The position numbers and the translations under genes were made by a program. From positions 1 through 64,000 of the forward strand of contig NZ_MLAM01000003.1 in the NCBI RefSeq assembly GCF_002272825.1: a DNA stretch of 64,000 nucleotides, given 5' to 3'. The notes beneath the pieces were generated by a model. It was not told the origin of the DNA, ran no database searches, and was given only the letters and a program-made list of their open reading frames with translations. Source of the DNA: Helicobacter sp. 11S02596-1. Its GTDB lineage: Bacteria; Campylobacterota; Campylobacteria; Campylobacterales; Helicobacteraceae. Of this stretch, positions 36,571 to 44,919 are shown one piece after another (position 1 is the stretch's first letter; every line of letters starts with the position of its first letter).

Positions 36571-39108
36571 TTGGCAGTGAATCAAAATATTATCTCTATC
36601 CTTTTTATTTGTTTTGTTTTAGATTTTTTGTATGGCTGGGACTTCACCTCAGACCAAACACTAAACATAAATAATACACTTGAAAACTATAGACCATTAT
36701 TCCCGCACGATAGCACCAATACCTTGTCAAATGGGGCAGTTTATACTATCAATTTCACAGCGACCGGCTTAACACCGGGGGCTGTTTTTTCTGTCTTTAT
36801 ACTTGGCAATGATAAAAATCCGGTGCGTTTTGAAGGCGGGAGTTTGAATTTTTATTATGATGGGACACGCATTGGCACAAACACCAATCTTGGAGGGCTT
36901 TTTATAACGCGTGAAAAAGCAGGCACAAACACCCAGCCTTTGATTTTTGATTCCAATATTTCTGTGAGGATGGCTGCGGGTTCAAATATGGGGCGAGCTG
37001 TTTTTTGGGGACCTTCTAGTGGCGTAGTCTCAGGGATTTTGCATTTCAACAAAAATACATTCATCGACGCAAACAACGCCCTCCCCCGCCTCGCTTGTGG
37101 CACGGCAAGTTGCACGAGTGGGACATATGTGCGTTCCATCATCGAGCTAGAAAATGCGGGCGTAGCTTATTTCAACTACGACCCCACCACAAATCAGAGC
37201 GTTGATGTCAATAATATTGTCCAACTCAAAGGTGATATTAATTTTTCAGACACCGCTGCTACTGCTTCAAGAAATTCCAGCGTATTTATCAATCTCACCA
37301 ATCCCTATTCTTTCTTGATAGGCAAAACACGCACAGCAAGAGATGACCCCACAAGCAATTCCTTTGTCAATCTCACCCTTGAAAATGGGGGCAAATGGTT
37401 TTTAACCGATGATTCTTATGCGGGCAATCTTAGCGTATCGAACTCATCTTTGAATCCCGATATACCCATCAGTCTGGAGAGTATGCAAAATCTTTCTATT
37501 GTCGATCTCGCCAAATACGCTTCTAGCAATATTCCAGGCGTGTATTGCCCCAATGATGACTGCCCTAGAACTGCAGAAACCTTTGCTCCACGCACCCTCA
37601 AAACCCAATCCATCAATGGAGAAAATGGCATCTTTGCCCTGATGGCGGATTTGGCCTCCGGGCAAAGCGATCGCATAGAAGCCGGTGAAGTGCGTGGGGT
37701 GCATTTCATCCAAATCTATCAAAATCCCAACAATATCCTTTTGACCCCCGCTACGCCCAATATGGTCGTCGCAGAGGCAAACACGCTAGGTGATGGGGCA
37801 GATTTCAGAGGCATTGCCACGTTGCTTGGGCTGTATGACTATCTGCCTATTTTGCAAAAAAACACCACCGCAACAGGCGGGAGCGAATGGGTTTTGAGCG
37901 CGATTGAGCGGACACCTAGCCAAACGGCAAAAAGCCTTTTGAATATCTTTTCCCTGCCGTATATGATCTATCGTCTCCAAGCAGATAATCTCCACACCAG
38001 AGTCGATGATCTCACCTACCCGCCCACACTCAATGGGGCGTGGGTGAAAACTTCTGGCGGGGGCATTTATGCCAAACAACCCGATGGCGCACCAACCACC
38101 CAAAATCTTTTTTATCATTTTTCTGGGGGCTATGATGTGGGGGAGACTTTTGAAACTTGGCGGTATTTTTATGGGGGGAATTTGGGTTATACCCATCTCA
38201 ATGCTTCAGATAGTGGCTATCAGGGCAAAGCAGAAGCGATTGAGCTGGGCGCATATGGTGGGTATATCCAACAAGAAGGTTGGGTGCTAGATGGGAGTAT
38301 GGGCTATATCTATGCCCCTGTGCGCACCCATCTAAACGCGCAAGATACGCCGATTGATTTCAATTCCCATATGTTGCTAATGAGCGCTCGGGCGGGGTAT
38401 AAGATATATCCTTTTTCTGTGCATAGAACCAGAACTATAGAAAAATGTATCCAAAAGGTCTTTTGCAGGAATGTCAAAGTAGCCACAAAGATCAAAGATA
38501 CCCGCACGTATCTTGAGCCTTATGCCTCGCTTAGTCCGGGCGTGGTATGGGGGCAAGAGTTTTCATTTGTCCAAAAACAATCCCAAGTCCCCATCACAGC
38601 CAAGCTTGGCACAGCACCAGTGTTGATTAGTAAAATCGGGCTTTTGGGGGTGAAACGTTATGAATATGATTGGGGAGTTTTGAGCGTGAATGCTTTGGTT
38701 GAATACAGCGCCGACTTGAATCTTGGGGGTAAGGTTACGCTCATAGATACCGCAAAAGTCCCGCTATATAATGACGCCAATCACGCCGACCATCGGCTTG
38801 GGATGGGTGCGGGGATAAAATGGCTGGGGCTTTATGATAGCTTGAGTTTGTTTGCTGATTTTAAAACCGAATTTTTTGGTAGGCTCAATACCTATTGGCT
38901 TATTAGTGCGGGCTTGCGTTATAAATTTGGACAAAAGCCTCCAAAAGCTATGCCACAACTAAGCACTCGCCCTATCCCTAAGCGCCCCAAAGACAAAAAT
39001 AGCCAAAAAAGCAAAAAAATGAATTTCCTCAAACCCTATGAACCGCCGTTGCAAAAAGCACCCGATACGTTTTATCGGGAAAACCATTTTGAGGGCTTTC
39101 CTAAATAA
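36571..39108 (+). CDS. Autotransporter with VacA-like beta-barrel
   Basis: 845 residues. A hydrophobic N-terminus (IISILFICFVLDFLYG) could be a signal peptide, though it lacks the usual basic start. Residues about 30-400 are Asn/Thr/Gly-rich, repeat-like and beta-helical in look, with a few Cys pairs (CGTASC, CPNDDC). From about 480 to 800 there is a beta-barrel domain (AWVKTSGGGIYAKQ, GGNLGYTHL, LISAGLRYKFG). About 55 extra basic, Pro-rich residues follow the last strand, so the chain does not end in the usual aromatic residue, although EGFPK is at the very end. The start is TTG (36571) or GTG (36577) with a poor ribosome site; an out-of-frame ATG lies at 36563. Confidence 0.72.
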   Translation: MAVNQNIISILFICFVLDFLYGWDFTSDQTLNINNTLENYRPLFPHDSTNTLSNGAVYTINFTATGLTPGAVFSVFILGNDKNPVRFEGGSLNFYYDGTRIGTNTNLGGLFITREKAGTNTQPLIFDSNISVRMAAGSNMGRAVFWGPSSGVVSGILHFNKNTFIDANNALPRLACGTASCTSGTYVRSIIELENAGVAYFNYDPTTNQSVDVNNIVQLKGDINFSDTAATASRNSSVFINLTNPYSFLIGKTRTARDDPTSNSFVNLTLENGGKWFLTDDSYAGNLSVSNSSLNPDIPISLESMQNLSIVDLAKYASSNIPGVYCPNDDCPRTAETFAPRTLKTQSINGENGIFALMADLASGQSDRIEAGEVRGVHFIQIYQNPNNILLTPATPNMVVAEANTLGDGADFRGIATLLGLYDYLPILQKNTTATGGSEWVLSAIERTPSQTAKSLLNIFSLPYMIYRLQADNLHTRVDDLTYPPTLNGAWVKTSGGGIYAKQPDGAPTTQNLFYHFSGGYDVGETFETWRYFYGGNLGYTHLNASDSGYQGKAEAIELGAYGGYIQQEGWVLDGSMGYIYAPVRTHLNAQDTPIDFNSHMLLMSARAGYKIYPFSVHRTRTIEKCIQKVFCRNVKVATKIKDTRTYLEPYASLSPGVVWGQEFSFVQKQSQVPITAKLGTAPVLISKIGLLGVKRYEYDWGVLSVNALVEYSADLNLGGKVTLIDTAKVPLYNDANHADHRLGMGAGIKWLGLYDSLSLFADFKTEFFGRLNTYWLISAGLRYKFGQKPPKAMPQLSTRPIPKRPKDKNSQKSKKMNFLKPYEPPLQKAPDTFYRENHFEGFPK

Positions 39109-39143
39109 GCTTATCGGCTAGGGGTGTGAGGGATTTACCCCCA

Positions 39144-39833
39144 TCAAAACGCATAAACATAGCTGGCATAGAGTGAGAAATTGTGGCGGGTGGTTAAAGT
39201 AATAGTGGTTAATCCTGAAGTGGTCAATCCTGAGGTATCTTTAAGGATTGTATTGGTCAAAAGTGGCGCTTTGAACCCCAGCTCGATACTGCTACCACTC
39301 TTTAAAATCGCCCGCACTCCCAGATCTAAAGTCATCTGAAAGTGGGTATTTCGGTTTTTAGAATTTGTTATTTCGGTTTTTCCATTGAGCTTTGTTGTTG
39401 TTTGCGAACTCCCTGCAAAGTAAGTATTTGCCCCTAATCCCAACCCACCAAATACACCAAAATCAAATGATGGCAACGCCACAATATTATAAAGGACTTC
39501 CGCACCGACCCCGTAGTTGAGCAAATGTATAGCGGGATCTATAATGGCATTAGATATAGCTGTTGTAGAATTTCCAGAATCCACAAATCCATAAGCCCGA
39601 ATGCCTAAGCCTTGTGTGAAAAAATATTTATAACCCAACTTGATACCAACCCCTGTAATCAAAGTATCTAGCTTGGTGGTTTCAACAGAATGACGAGTTG
39701 TTGTTTCTGTTTTAGTAACAGAGTTCCCCGCCCCCACTTGCGCACTCACACCGATAAATGCGCCACTATTTTCTGCATTCAAAGCAGAGCATAATGCCAT
39801 CGAACACAATATTACCTTTGAAAACCGACCCAT
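39144..39833 (-). CDS. Outer membrane beta-barrel protein, OMP copy a
   Basis: 229 residues: signal peptide (MGRFSKVILCSMALCSALNA), then a small beta-barrel ending in the Helicobacter OMP-type last strand FSLYASYVYAF with C-terminal Phe. It is the most diverged member of a four-gene tandem array sharing GIKLGYKYFFTQGLGIRAYGF, FDFGVFGGLGLGANTYF and HFQMTLDLGVRAILKSG. Function unknown; adhesion or porin roles are possible for this family. Its leader and flanks show that the gene arose as part of a 1214-bp duplication that also copied parts of the autotransporter and yihY genes. Confidence 0.8.
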   Translation of the reverse strand: MGRFSKVILCSMALCSALNAENSGAFIGVSAQVGAGNSVTKTETTTRHSVETTKLDTLITGVGIKLGYKYFFTQGLGIRAYGFVDSGNSTTAISNAIIDPAIHLLNYGVGAEVLYNIVALPSFDFGVFGGLGLGANTYFAGSSQTTTKLNGKTEITNSKNRNTHFQMTLDLGVRAILKSGSSIELGFKAPLLTNTILKDTSGLTTSGLTTITLTTRHNFSLYASYVYAF

Positions 39834-40066
39834 AGAAAATCTCCTTATGCAAAATAATTTTGATTTTCTATTTTATAAGTATTTATTTGAAAAACAACTG
39901 AATAACAAAGTTAGTAAGAATAAAAAAATTTAGGATTATTTTTATGACAGGATAGGTATTTTTCAAAATCAATATTATTTTGATTTTTATAGAATATTTA
40001 TCTATTTTAGAGTCTATTTATAGTAGGTAGCGACAATAGGTAATCTCCTATTGCCAAAATACAGAA
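39834..40066 (-). other. AT-rich leader region of OMP copy a
   Basis: No gene is seen. The sequence resembles the leader of OMP copy d (42623-42839), including TAGGATTATTTTTATGA and the AATATTATTTT stretch, so it is a duplicated promoter and leader region. Confidence 0.6.
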
Positions 40067-40244
40067 TTAAATCTCTGTAATAATATCTTTTTTATTTTTA
40101 CCAAAGTTAGAAATAAGTGCCTCACACGATCGCATCCCAAAAAGCAAAACCAACCAAGAAATATAAATCCACAGCATCAATATCAACAACACCGATACCG
40201 ACCCATAAAGCGTGGGATATGTTTTGTTATAAACAAATCCCCAT
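40067..40244 (-). pseudogene. 3' fragment of a duplicated yihY gene
   Basis: Closely matches the last 60 or so codons of the intact yihY at 42840-43685 (for example CACACGATCGCATCCCAAAA on the plus strand), with a different last few residues, its own TAA at 40069-40067 and a 12-base deletion near 40226. It has no start and is fused at 40244/40245 to a fragment of the autotransporter gene. Confidence 0.8.
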
Positions 40245-40322
40245 AAACCCTATGAACCGCCGTTGCAAAAAGCACCAGATACGTTTTATCGGGAAAATCA
40301 TTTTGAGGGCTTTTCTAAATAA
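40245..40322 (+). pseudogene. 3' fragment of the autotransporter gene
   Basis: Matches 39031-39108 with only a few differences, including the stop codon and the bases beyond it. The offset of exactly 1214 continues into the following OMP gene (stop codons at 39144 and 40358), so this is a duplication end point, not a separate gene. Confidence 0.85.
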
Positions 40323-40357
40323 GCTTATCGGCTAGGGGCGTGAGGGATTTACCCCCA

Positions 40358-41059
40358 TCAAAACGCATAAACATAGCTGGCATAAAATGAAAAATTATGG
40401 CGGGTGGTGCCAATCATTTCAATAACTTGAGTTGTAGTTGATTTGTAAATTACGCTTTTTTGTTCAGAGATTGTATTGGTCAAAAGTGGTGCTTTGAACC
40501 CAAGCTCAATACTACTGCCACTCTTTAAAATCGCCCGCACTCCCAGATCCAAAGTCATTTGAAAGTGGGTATTTTTATCAGAGGAGTTTGTTTTTCGGGT
40601 TTTTCCATTTTTCTTTGTAGTTACTTGATAGCTATTATAAAAATACGTATTTGCTCCTAATCCCAGCCCACCAAATACACCAAAATCAAATGATGGCAAT
40701 GCTACGACATTATAAAGGGCTTCCGCACCGACCCCATAGTTCAGCAAAGACACAACATTAGTGGGGCTAAATATAAATTTTCCAGAATCCGTAAAACCAT
40801 AAGCCCGAATGCCTAAGCCTTGTGTGAAAAAATATTTATAACCCAATTTGATACCAAATCCTGTGATTAAAGTATTGGATTTTTGGATGGCTGAATTATT
40901 AGTTTCAACACCTGAAGCAATGGTTGATATGTTGGCTTCAGCAGTAGCGCTCCCCGCTCCTACTTGTGCGCTCACGCCGATAAATGCCCCGTTATTTTCT
41001 GCATTCAAAGCAGAGCATAACACCATCGAACACAATGTGACCTTTAAAAACCGACCCAT
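40358..41059 (-). CDS. Outer membrane beta-barrel protein, OMP copy b
   Basis: 233 residues from the ATG at 41059 (MGRFLKVTLCSM), chosen because AAGGAG lies at the right distance; the longer frame upstream has no ribosome site. Signal peptide, then the same barrel family as its neighbours, ending FSFYASYVYAF. Its first half (to about residue 100) is identical at protein level to copy c, whereas its second half differs. Likely co-transcribed with copies c and d, since the 84 bases between b and c hold no clear promoter. Confidence 0.82.
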   Translation of the reverse strand: MGRFLKVTLCSMVLCSALNAENNGAFIGVSAQVGAGSATAEANISTIASGVETNNSAIQKSNTLITGFGIKLGYKYFFTQGLGIRAYGFTDSGKFIFSPTNVVSLLNYGVGAEALYNVVALPSFDFGVFGGLGLGANTYFYNSYQVTTKKNGKTRKTNSSDKNTHFQMTLDLGVRAILKSGSSIELGFKAPLLTNTISEQKSVIYKSTTTQVIEMIGTTRHNFSFYASYVYAF

Positions 41060-42323
41060 AGAAAATCTCCTTATAAAAAACAATTAGGAAGAATACGCCT
41101 ATTAACCCATCAACTACCTCGTGTGATAGGAATTTTGGTTCAATCAAAACGCATAAACATAGCTGGCATAAAATGAAAAATTGTGGCGAGCAGTGATAGC
41201 AGTAACGCTAGTGGCATACATCGCTTCAGGGGGTTTTTTAAAGATCTTACTGCTTAAAAGTGGCGCTTTAAGCCCAAGCTCGATACTACTACCACTTTTT
41301 AAAATCGCCCGCACTCCCAGATCCAAAGTCATCTGAAAGTGGGTATTTTGATAAGGGGATTTTAGGGGAGTGTTCGGGGGGACTGGTATTGATCCAGTTA
41401 CTTCTACCTGATAGCTCTCATTAAAGTAGGTATTTGCCCCTAATCCCAACCCACCAAATACACCAAAATCAAATGATGGCAACGCCACAATATTATAAAG
41501 AGCTTCCGCACCGACCCCATAGTTCAGCAAAGGCACAACGTTAGTGGGGCTAAATATAAATTTTCCAGAATCCGTAAAACCATAAGCCCGAATGCCTAAG
41601 CCTTGTGTGAAAAAATATTTATAACCCAATTTGATACCAAATCCTGTGATTAAAGTATTGGATTTTTGGATGGCTGAATTATTAGTTTCAACACCTGAAG
41701 CAATGGTTGATATGTTGGCTTCAGCAGTAGCGCTCCCCGCTCCTACTTGTGCGCTCACGCCGATAAATGCCCCGTTATTTTCTGCATTCAAAGCAGAGCA
41801 TAACACCATCGAACACAATGTGACCTTTAAAAACCGACCCATAGAAAATCTCCTTATAAAAAACAATTAGGAAGAATACGCCTATTAACCCATCAACTAC
41901 CTCGTGTGATAGGAATTTTGGTTCAATCAAAACGCATAAACATAGCTGGCATAAAATGAAAAATTGTGGCGAGCAGTGATAGCAGTAACGCTAGTGGCAT
42001 ACATCGCTTCAGGGGGTTTTTTAAAGATCTTACTGCTTAAAAGTGGCGCTTTAAGCCCAAGCTCGATACTACTACCACTTTTTAAAATCGCCCGCACTCC
42101 CAGATCCAAAGTCATCTGAAAGTGGGTATTTTGATAAGGGGATTTTAGGGGAGTGTTCGGGGGGACTGGTATTGATCCAGTTACTTCTACCTGATAGCTC
42201 TCATTAAAGTAGGTATTTGCCCCTAATCCCAACCCACCAAATACACCAAAATCAAATGATGGCAACGCCACAATATTATAAAGAGCTTCCGCACCGACCC
42301 CATAGTTCAGCAAAGGCACAACG
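40760..42323. repeat. Perfect-looking tandem duplication, period 783 bp
   Basis: Bases 40760-41540 and 41543-42323 appear identical, offset by 783, covering the start of OMP b, the b-c spacer and the end of c, versus the start of c, the c-d spacer and the end of d. No differences were seen by eye, so the event is recent or homogenised. Confidence 0.8.
41144..41842 (-). CDS. Outer membrane beta-barrel protein, OMP copy c (chimera of b and d)
   Basis: 232 residues from ATG 41842 with AAGGAG upstream. The N-terminal half equals copy b and the C-terminal half equals copy d (including GSIPVPPNTPLKSPYQ and SSKIFKKPPEAMYATS), with the switch near 41540. The gene therefore looks like the product of one unequal crossover between b and d, which also explains the identical spacers on both sides. 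Same outer membrane family, last residue Phe. Confidence 0.85.
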   Translation of the reverse strand: MGRFLKVTLCSMVLCSALNAENNGAFIGVSAQVGAGSATAEANISTIASGVETNNSAIQKSNTLITGFGIKLGYKYFFTQGLGIRAYGFTDSGKFIFSPTNVVPLLNYGVGAEALYNIVALPSFDFGVFGGLGLGANTYFNESYQVEVTGSIPVPPNTPLKSPYQNTHFQMTLDLGVRAILKSGSSIELGLKAPLLSSKIFKKPPEAMYATSVTAITARHNFSFYASYVYAF

Positions 42324-42622
42324 TTAGCAAGAGTGGCAGAAGATGCACCCCTTATAAATTCTCCAGAATCCACAAATCCGTAATAACGAACACCCAATGT
42401 GGGATTGAAAAATTGTTTATAACCCAACTTAATACCAAATCCCATAACCGAGGTATCTATTTTTGTAGTTTCAGAAACATTTTGAGTTTTGCTTTCTCCC
42501 TCAAAAACAGCACTCCCTGCCCCCATCTGCATACTTACGCCGATAAATGCGCCACTACTTTCTGCATTCAAAGCAGAAAATAACGCCATCGAACACAATG
42601 TGACCTTTAAAAACCGACCCAT
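41927..42622 (-). CDS. Outer membrane beta-barrel protein, OMP copy d
   Basis: 231 residues: signal peptide (MGRFLKVTLCSMALFSALNA), barrel, last strand FSFYASYVYAF. The ribosome site AAGGAGG is the strongest of the array and the gene has the long AT-rich leader, so d is probably the first gene of a d-c-b transcript. The N-terminal half is distinct from b and c (for example GYKQFFNPTLGVRYYGF), while the C-terminal half equals copy c. Confidence 0.82.
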   Translation of the reverse strand: MGRFLKVTLCSMALFSALNAESSGAFIGVSMQMGAGSAVFEGESKTQNVSETTKIDTSVMGFGIKLGYKQFFNPTLGVRYYGFVDSGEFIRGASSATLANVVPLLNYGVGAEALYNIVALPSFDFGVFGGLGLGANTYFNESYQVEVTGSIPVPPNTPLKSPYQNTHFQMTLDLGVRAILKSGSSIELGLKAPLLSSKIFKKPPEAMYATSVTAITARHNFSFYASYVYAF

Positions 42623-42839
42623 AGAAAACCTCCTTAATAAATTTGATTTTCTATTCTATAAATAATTATCTGAAATATAACTGAAAAATAAATTATCGAT
42701 AATGAAAAAAACTAGGATTATTTTTATGATGGGATATGTATTTAATAAAATCAATATTATTTTAATTATTATAAAATATTTATCTATTTTTTAAATCTAT
42801 TGACATAAATGACAAAATGCACGATTAAAAAAGGAAAAG

Positions 42840-43685
42840 CTAGGAATCTTTGATAGTTTCTTTTTCATTTTTACCAAAATTAGAAATAAGTGCCTCACAC
42901 GATCGCATCCCAAAAAGCAAAACCAACCAAGAAATATAAATCCACAGCATCAATATCAACAACACCGATACCGACCCATAAAGCGTGGGGTATGTCTTGT
43001 TATAAGAAACATAATAAACAAATCCCCATTTAAACAAATACCACACGCTAGCACTCGCAAACGACGTAAATACCAACGCTTTTTTATTCAACGGCTTGTT
43101 AGCTGAGATCTGAAATAGGGTCAAAAACAGCACACAAGTCCCTAGCCATAACAAAATATCTGGGAAAAACAACCCATTTACCTTGTCTTTGAAAGCCCCC
43201 TGCACCGCCCCACTAAAATAAATCGTCATAAAAAATGCGATCGGAAAAAGCGTCATCATCGCCCAATACACCACCAGAGAATCAAAAAACTTTCGTGGCT
43301 TGGAATTAAACATCTTCGATGTGATATAAGCATAATTTCTAAAAAACATCAGCGAGGTAAAAAGAATATAAATAAGCCCCATCACGCCGAGTTTCGTGCT
43401 ATTTTGCATAAAAGTATCCAAAAAGGAGCTGATGATTTCGGTATGGGTCGGCAGGATGTTTGAGAGGATAAAATCCTTAAAATCATTGACACGATCCCGG
43501 ACATTGGGGAAATTTAGCATTATCGAAAATACAATCAACAACAACGGGATCAAAGCAAAAATCGTGTAAAAACTTAGCGATGAGGCATAATAAAACATCT
43601 CTTGTTCGTGGGTGAGAAAACTATAGATTTCTTTGAGCTTTTTGGAGATATTGCGACAAAATTCTTGCAAGATTGTGAATTTCAT
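42840..43685 (-). CDS. yihY: YihY/virulence-factor-BrkB family membrane protein
   Basis: About 281 residues, six membrane helices. Typical features: EQEMFYYASSLSFYTIFALIPLLLI near the N-terminus and LYGSVSVLLILMLWIYISWLVLLFG near the C-terminus. Once annotated as RNase BN, the family is an inner-membrane group of unknown function. Start is the ATG at 43685, which overlaps the bioB stop by one base (TGATG), as for HP1407 after HP1406. Its 3' end has been copied to 40067-40244. Confidence 0.85.
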   Translation of the reverse strand: MKFTILQEFCRNISKKLKEIYSFLTHEQEMFYYASSLSFYTIFALIPLLLIVFSIMLNFPNVRDRVNDFKDFILSNILPTHTEIISSFLDTFMQNSTKLGVMGLIYILFTSLMFFRNYAYITSKMFNSKPRKFFDSLVVYWAMMTLFPIAFFMTIYFSGAVQGAFKDKVNGLFFPDILLWLGTCVLFLTLFQISANKPLNKKALVFTSFASASVWYLFKWGFVYYVSYNKTYPTLYGSVSVLLILMLWIYISWLVLLFGMRSCEALISNFGKNEKETIKDS

Positions 43686-44527
43686 CAGTGGCAACTTGTT
43701 GCGATCTCAAGCCCATAAGAGCGTATCATATCGACATCTTTTTGGGGGCTATCGCCTTTTGTGGTGAGATAATCCCCCAGCACGACGGCATTGATACCAC
43801 ATTCAAACAAGGCTTTTTGTTCCCTGCCAAACACCACTTCCCGCCCGCCTGCGATCATCAAACGCGCCTTAGGCAAAAATTCCCTTGCTAGCACCACGCA
43901 TTCGAGGGCTTCCTCAGGCTCTAGCGTGGTTTGTGAGATAGGTAAAGCGGGGTTGTGGATAAAAAAATTCACCGGCACCGAATGCGGGGAGAGGATTTGG
44001 AGTGCTTTGAGTAGCTCGATACGATCCCCCCAGCTCTCTCCCAAGCCAAATATCCCCCCGCTACACAGCCCAAGCCCTGCACTCAAGGCATTTTCACAAG
44101 TCTCAAAACGCTCTTTCCACGGATGGGTCGTGCAAATCTTTGGGAAAAAATCCTTGGCGGTTTCTAGGTTGTGATTGTAGCTATCCACGCCGTTTTGCTT
44201 CAGATATTTGAGCGACTCCGTATCCGCACGCCCACAACACGCGATGATATGCAAATCCAAGCCATCATCTTTGATCATCTTGGCAGTTTTTGCAATATAA
44301 TCGCATTTTTTATCATCCAAACCCCGCCCCGCCGTTACCAAGCAAAACCCCAATGCCCCAAATTCTTTTAACGCCCTAGCCTCTTTCAAAACGACTTCTG
44401 GGGCTTTGAACTTGTATTTTTCAATATCGGCGTGATAATGCGAACTCTGCGCACAATACGCACAATCTTCGCTACAATTCCCGCTACTCACATTTGAAAT
44501 CGAACACAAAAATATTCCATCATCCAT
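43685..44527 (-). CDS. bioB: Biotin synthase
   Basis: 280 residues, radical-SAM enzyme. The cluster motif is CSEDCAYCAQS near residue 17; further family motifs are GIFGLGESW and MIAGGRE near 230. It inserts sulfur into dethiobiotin. Slightly shorter at the N-terminus than E. coli BioB, as usual in Helicobacter. Ribosome site AGGAAG and an extended -10 (TGT-TATAAT) at 44562-44554 give a short leader. Together with bioA at 14.2 kb it covers two of the late biotin steps. Confidence 0.95.
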   Translation of the reverse strand: MDDGIFLCSISNVSSGNCSEDCAYCAQSSHYHADIEKYKFKAPEVVLKEARALKEFGALGFCLVTAGRGLDDKKCDYIAKTAKMIKDDGLDLHIIACCGRADTESLKYLKQNGVDSYNHNLETAKDFFPKICTTHPWKERFETCENALSAGLGLCSGGIFGLGESWGDRIELLKALQILSPHSVPVNFFIHNPALPISQTTLEPEEALECVVLAREFLPKARLMIAGGREVVFGREQKALFECGINAVVLGDYLTTKGDSPQKDVDMIRSYGLEIATSCH

Positions 44528-44553
44528 TTAAACTTCCTTTTGGCTAAAAAGAA

Positions 44554-44562
44554 ATTATAACA
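44554..44562 (-). promoter_or_regulatory. Extended -10 promoter of bioB-yihY
   Basis: Minus strand TGT-TATAAT about 30 bases before the bioB start codon. Confidence 0.6.
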
Positions 44563-44655
44563 AATTGTATCGTTGTGAATAAATATGACCAGCAAGAAAG
44601 AATCAAATTGATAAATAAAATCAAGAAAAGCAAGCTAGAGGGAGATAATCAAGAA

Positions 44656-44698
44656 GCTTAGAGTGGCTTGCTGAAGAGAAATTTCCCTCACTCTAAGC
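44656..44698. terminator. Long hairpin after the 44707-44784 peptide gene
   Basis: GCTTAGAGTG and CACTCTAAGC form a perfect 10-bp stem around 23 bases that can pair further. On the minus strand it follows the peptide stop codon by eight bases; only a weak U-run comes after it. Probably an mRNA-stabilising 3' hairpin with some terminator activity. Confidence 0.5.
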
Positions 44699-44706
44699 GT
44701 TTTATC

Positions 44707-44784
44707 TTAAAGGGCTAATGAGATTAATAAAATTAATGCTATAATCACCCTCAAGATAGCCTTGACTATCTTATGTATTGACAT
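44707..44784 (-). CDS. 25-residue hydrophobic peptide, candidate type I toxin (AapA-like locus)
   Basis: ATG at 44784 with GAGGTG (44796-44791) seven bases before it; an in-frame ATG two codons upstream is too close to the ribosome site. The peptide starts MSIHKIVKAILR (basic) and continues into a strongly hydrophobic run VIIALILLISLAL to its end: a single membrane helix. Its own GAGGT is paired with ACCTC (44806-44802) in a small hairpin, hiding the ribosome site. A perfect extended -10 box for an antisense RNA (44737-44745) lies inside the coding region on the other strand. Layout matches AapA/IsoA of H. pylori; peptide sequence does not obviously match, so homology is not claimed. Confidence 0.55.
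   Translation of the reverse strand: MSIHKIVKAILRVIIALILLISLAL
44737..44745 (+). promoter_or_regulatory. Extended -10 promoter of the antisense RNA
   Basis: TGC-TATAAT, a perfect extended -10 box, on the strand opposite the peptide and within its codons for Ile-Ile-Ala. It predicts a start near 44752. Confidence 0.6.
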
Positions 44785-44872
44785 CTTCATCACCTCATTT
44801 CGAGGTCATAAATTTGCCAAGAGGTTGCTTGCCCTCTTGGCACAACCTCAAACATAATCGTAGTAAAAAATT
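44752..44872 (+). ncRNA. Predicted IsoA-like antisense RNA (approximate ends)
   Basis: An RNA starting near 44752 would cover the peptide start codon, the hidden ribosome site and the leader hairpins. It contains the stable hairpin GCCAAGAGG / CCTCTTGGC (44816-44841). The 3' end is unknown; a T-rich stretch begins at about 44869. Confidence 0.4.
44792..44849 (-). promoter_or_regulatory. Switching leader hairpins of the 44707-44784 peptide mRNA
   Basis: As the minus-strand RNA emerges, GAGGTTG (44849-44843) can first pair with CAACCTC (44827-44821). The longer stem GCCAAGAGG (44841-44833) with CCTCTTGGC (44824-44816) shares CCTC with it and would displace it. A third hairpin, ACCTC / GAGGT (44806-44792), sequesters the ribosome site. 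This order of transient then stable stems is what keeps nascent AapA mRNA silent in H. pylori. Confidence 0.5.
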
Positions 44873-44919
44873 TATCTAACCTTTAATTCCCCTTAACTTT
44901 AAGCTGGTGGCAAAATACA

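Noticed and set aside
40117-40335. 72-codon plus-strand frame
   Set aside because: It is antisense to the yihY fragment and sense of the autotransporter fragment, created by the duplication junction.
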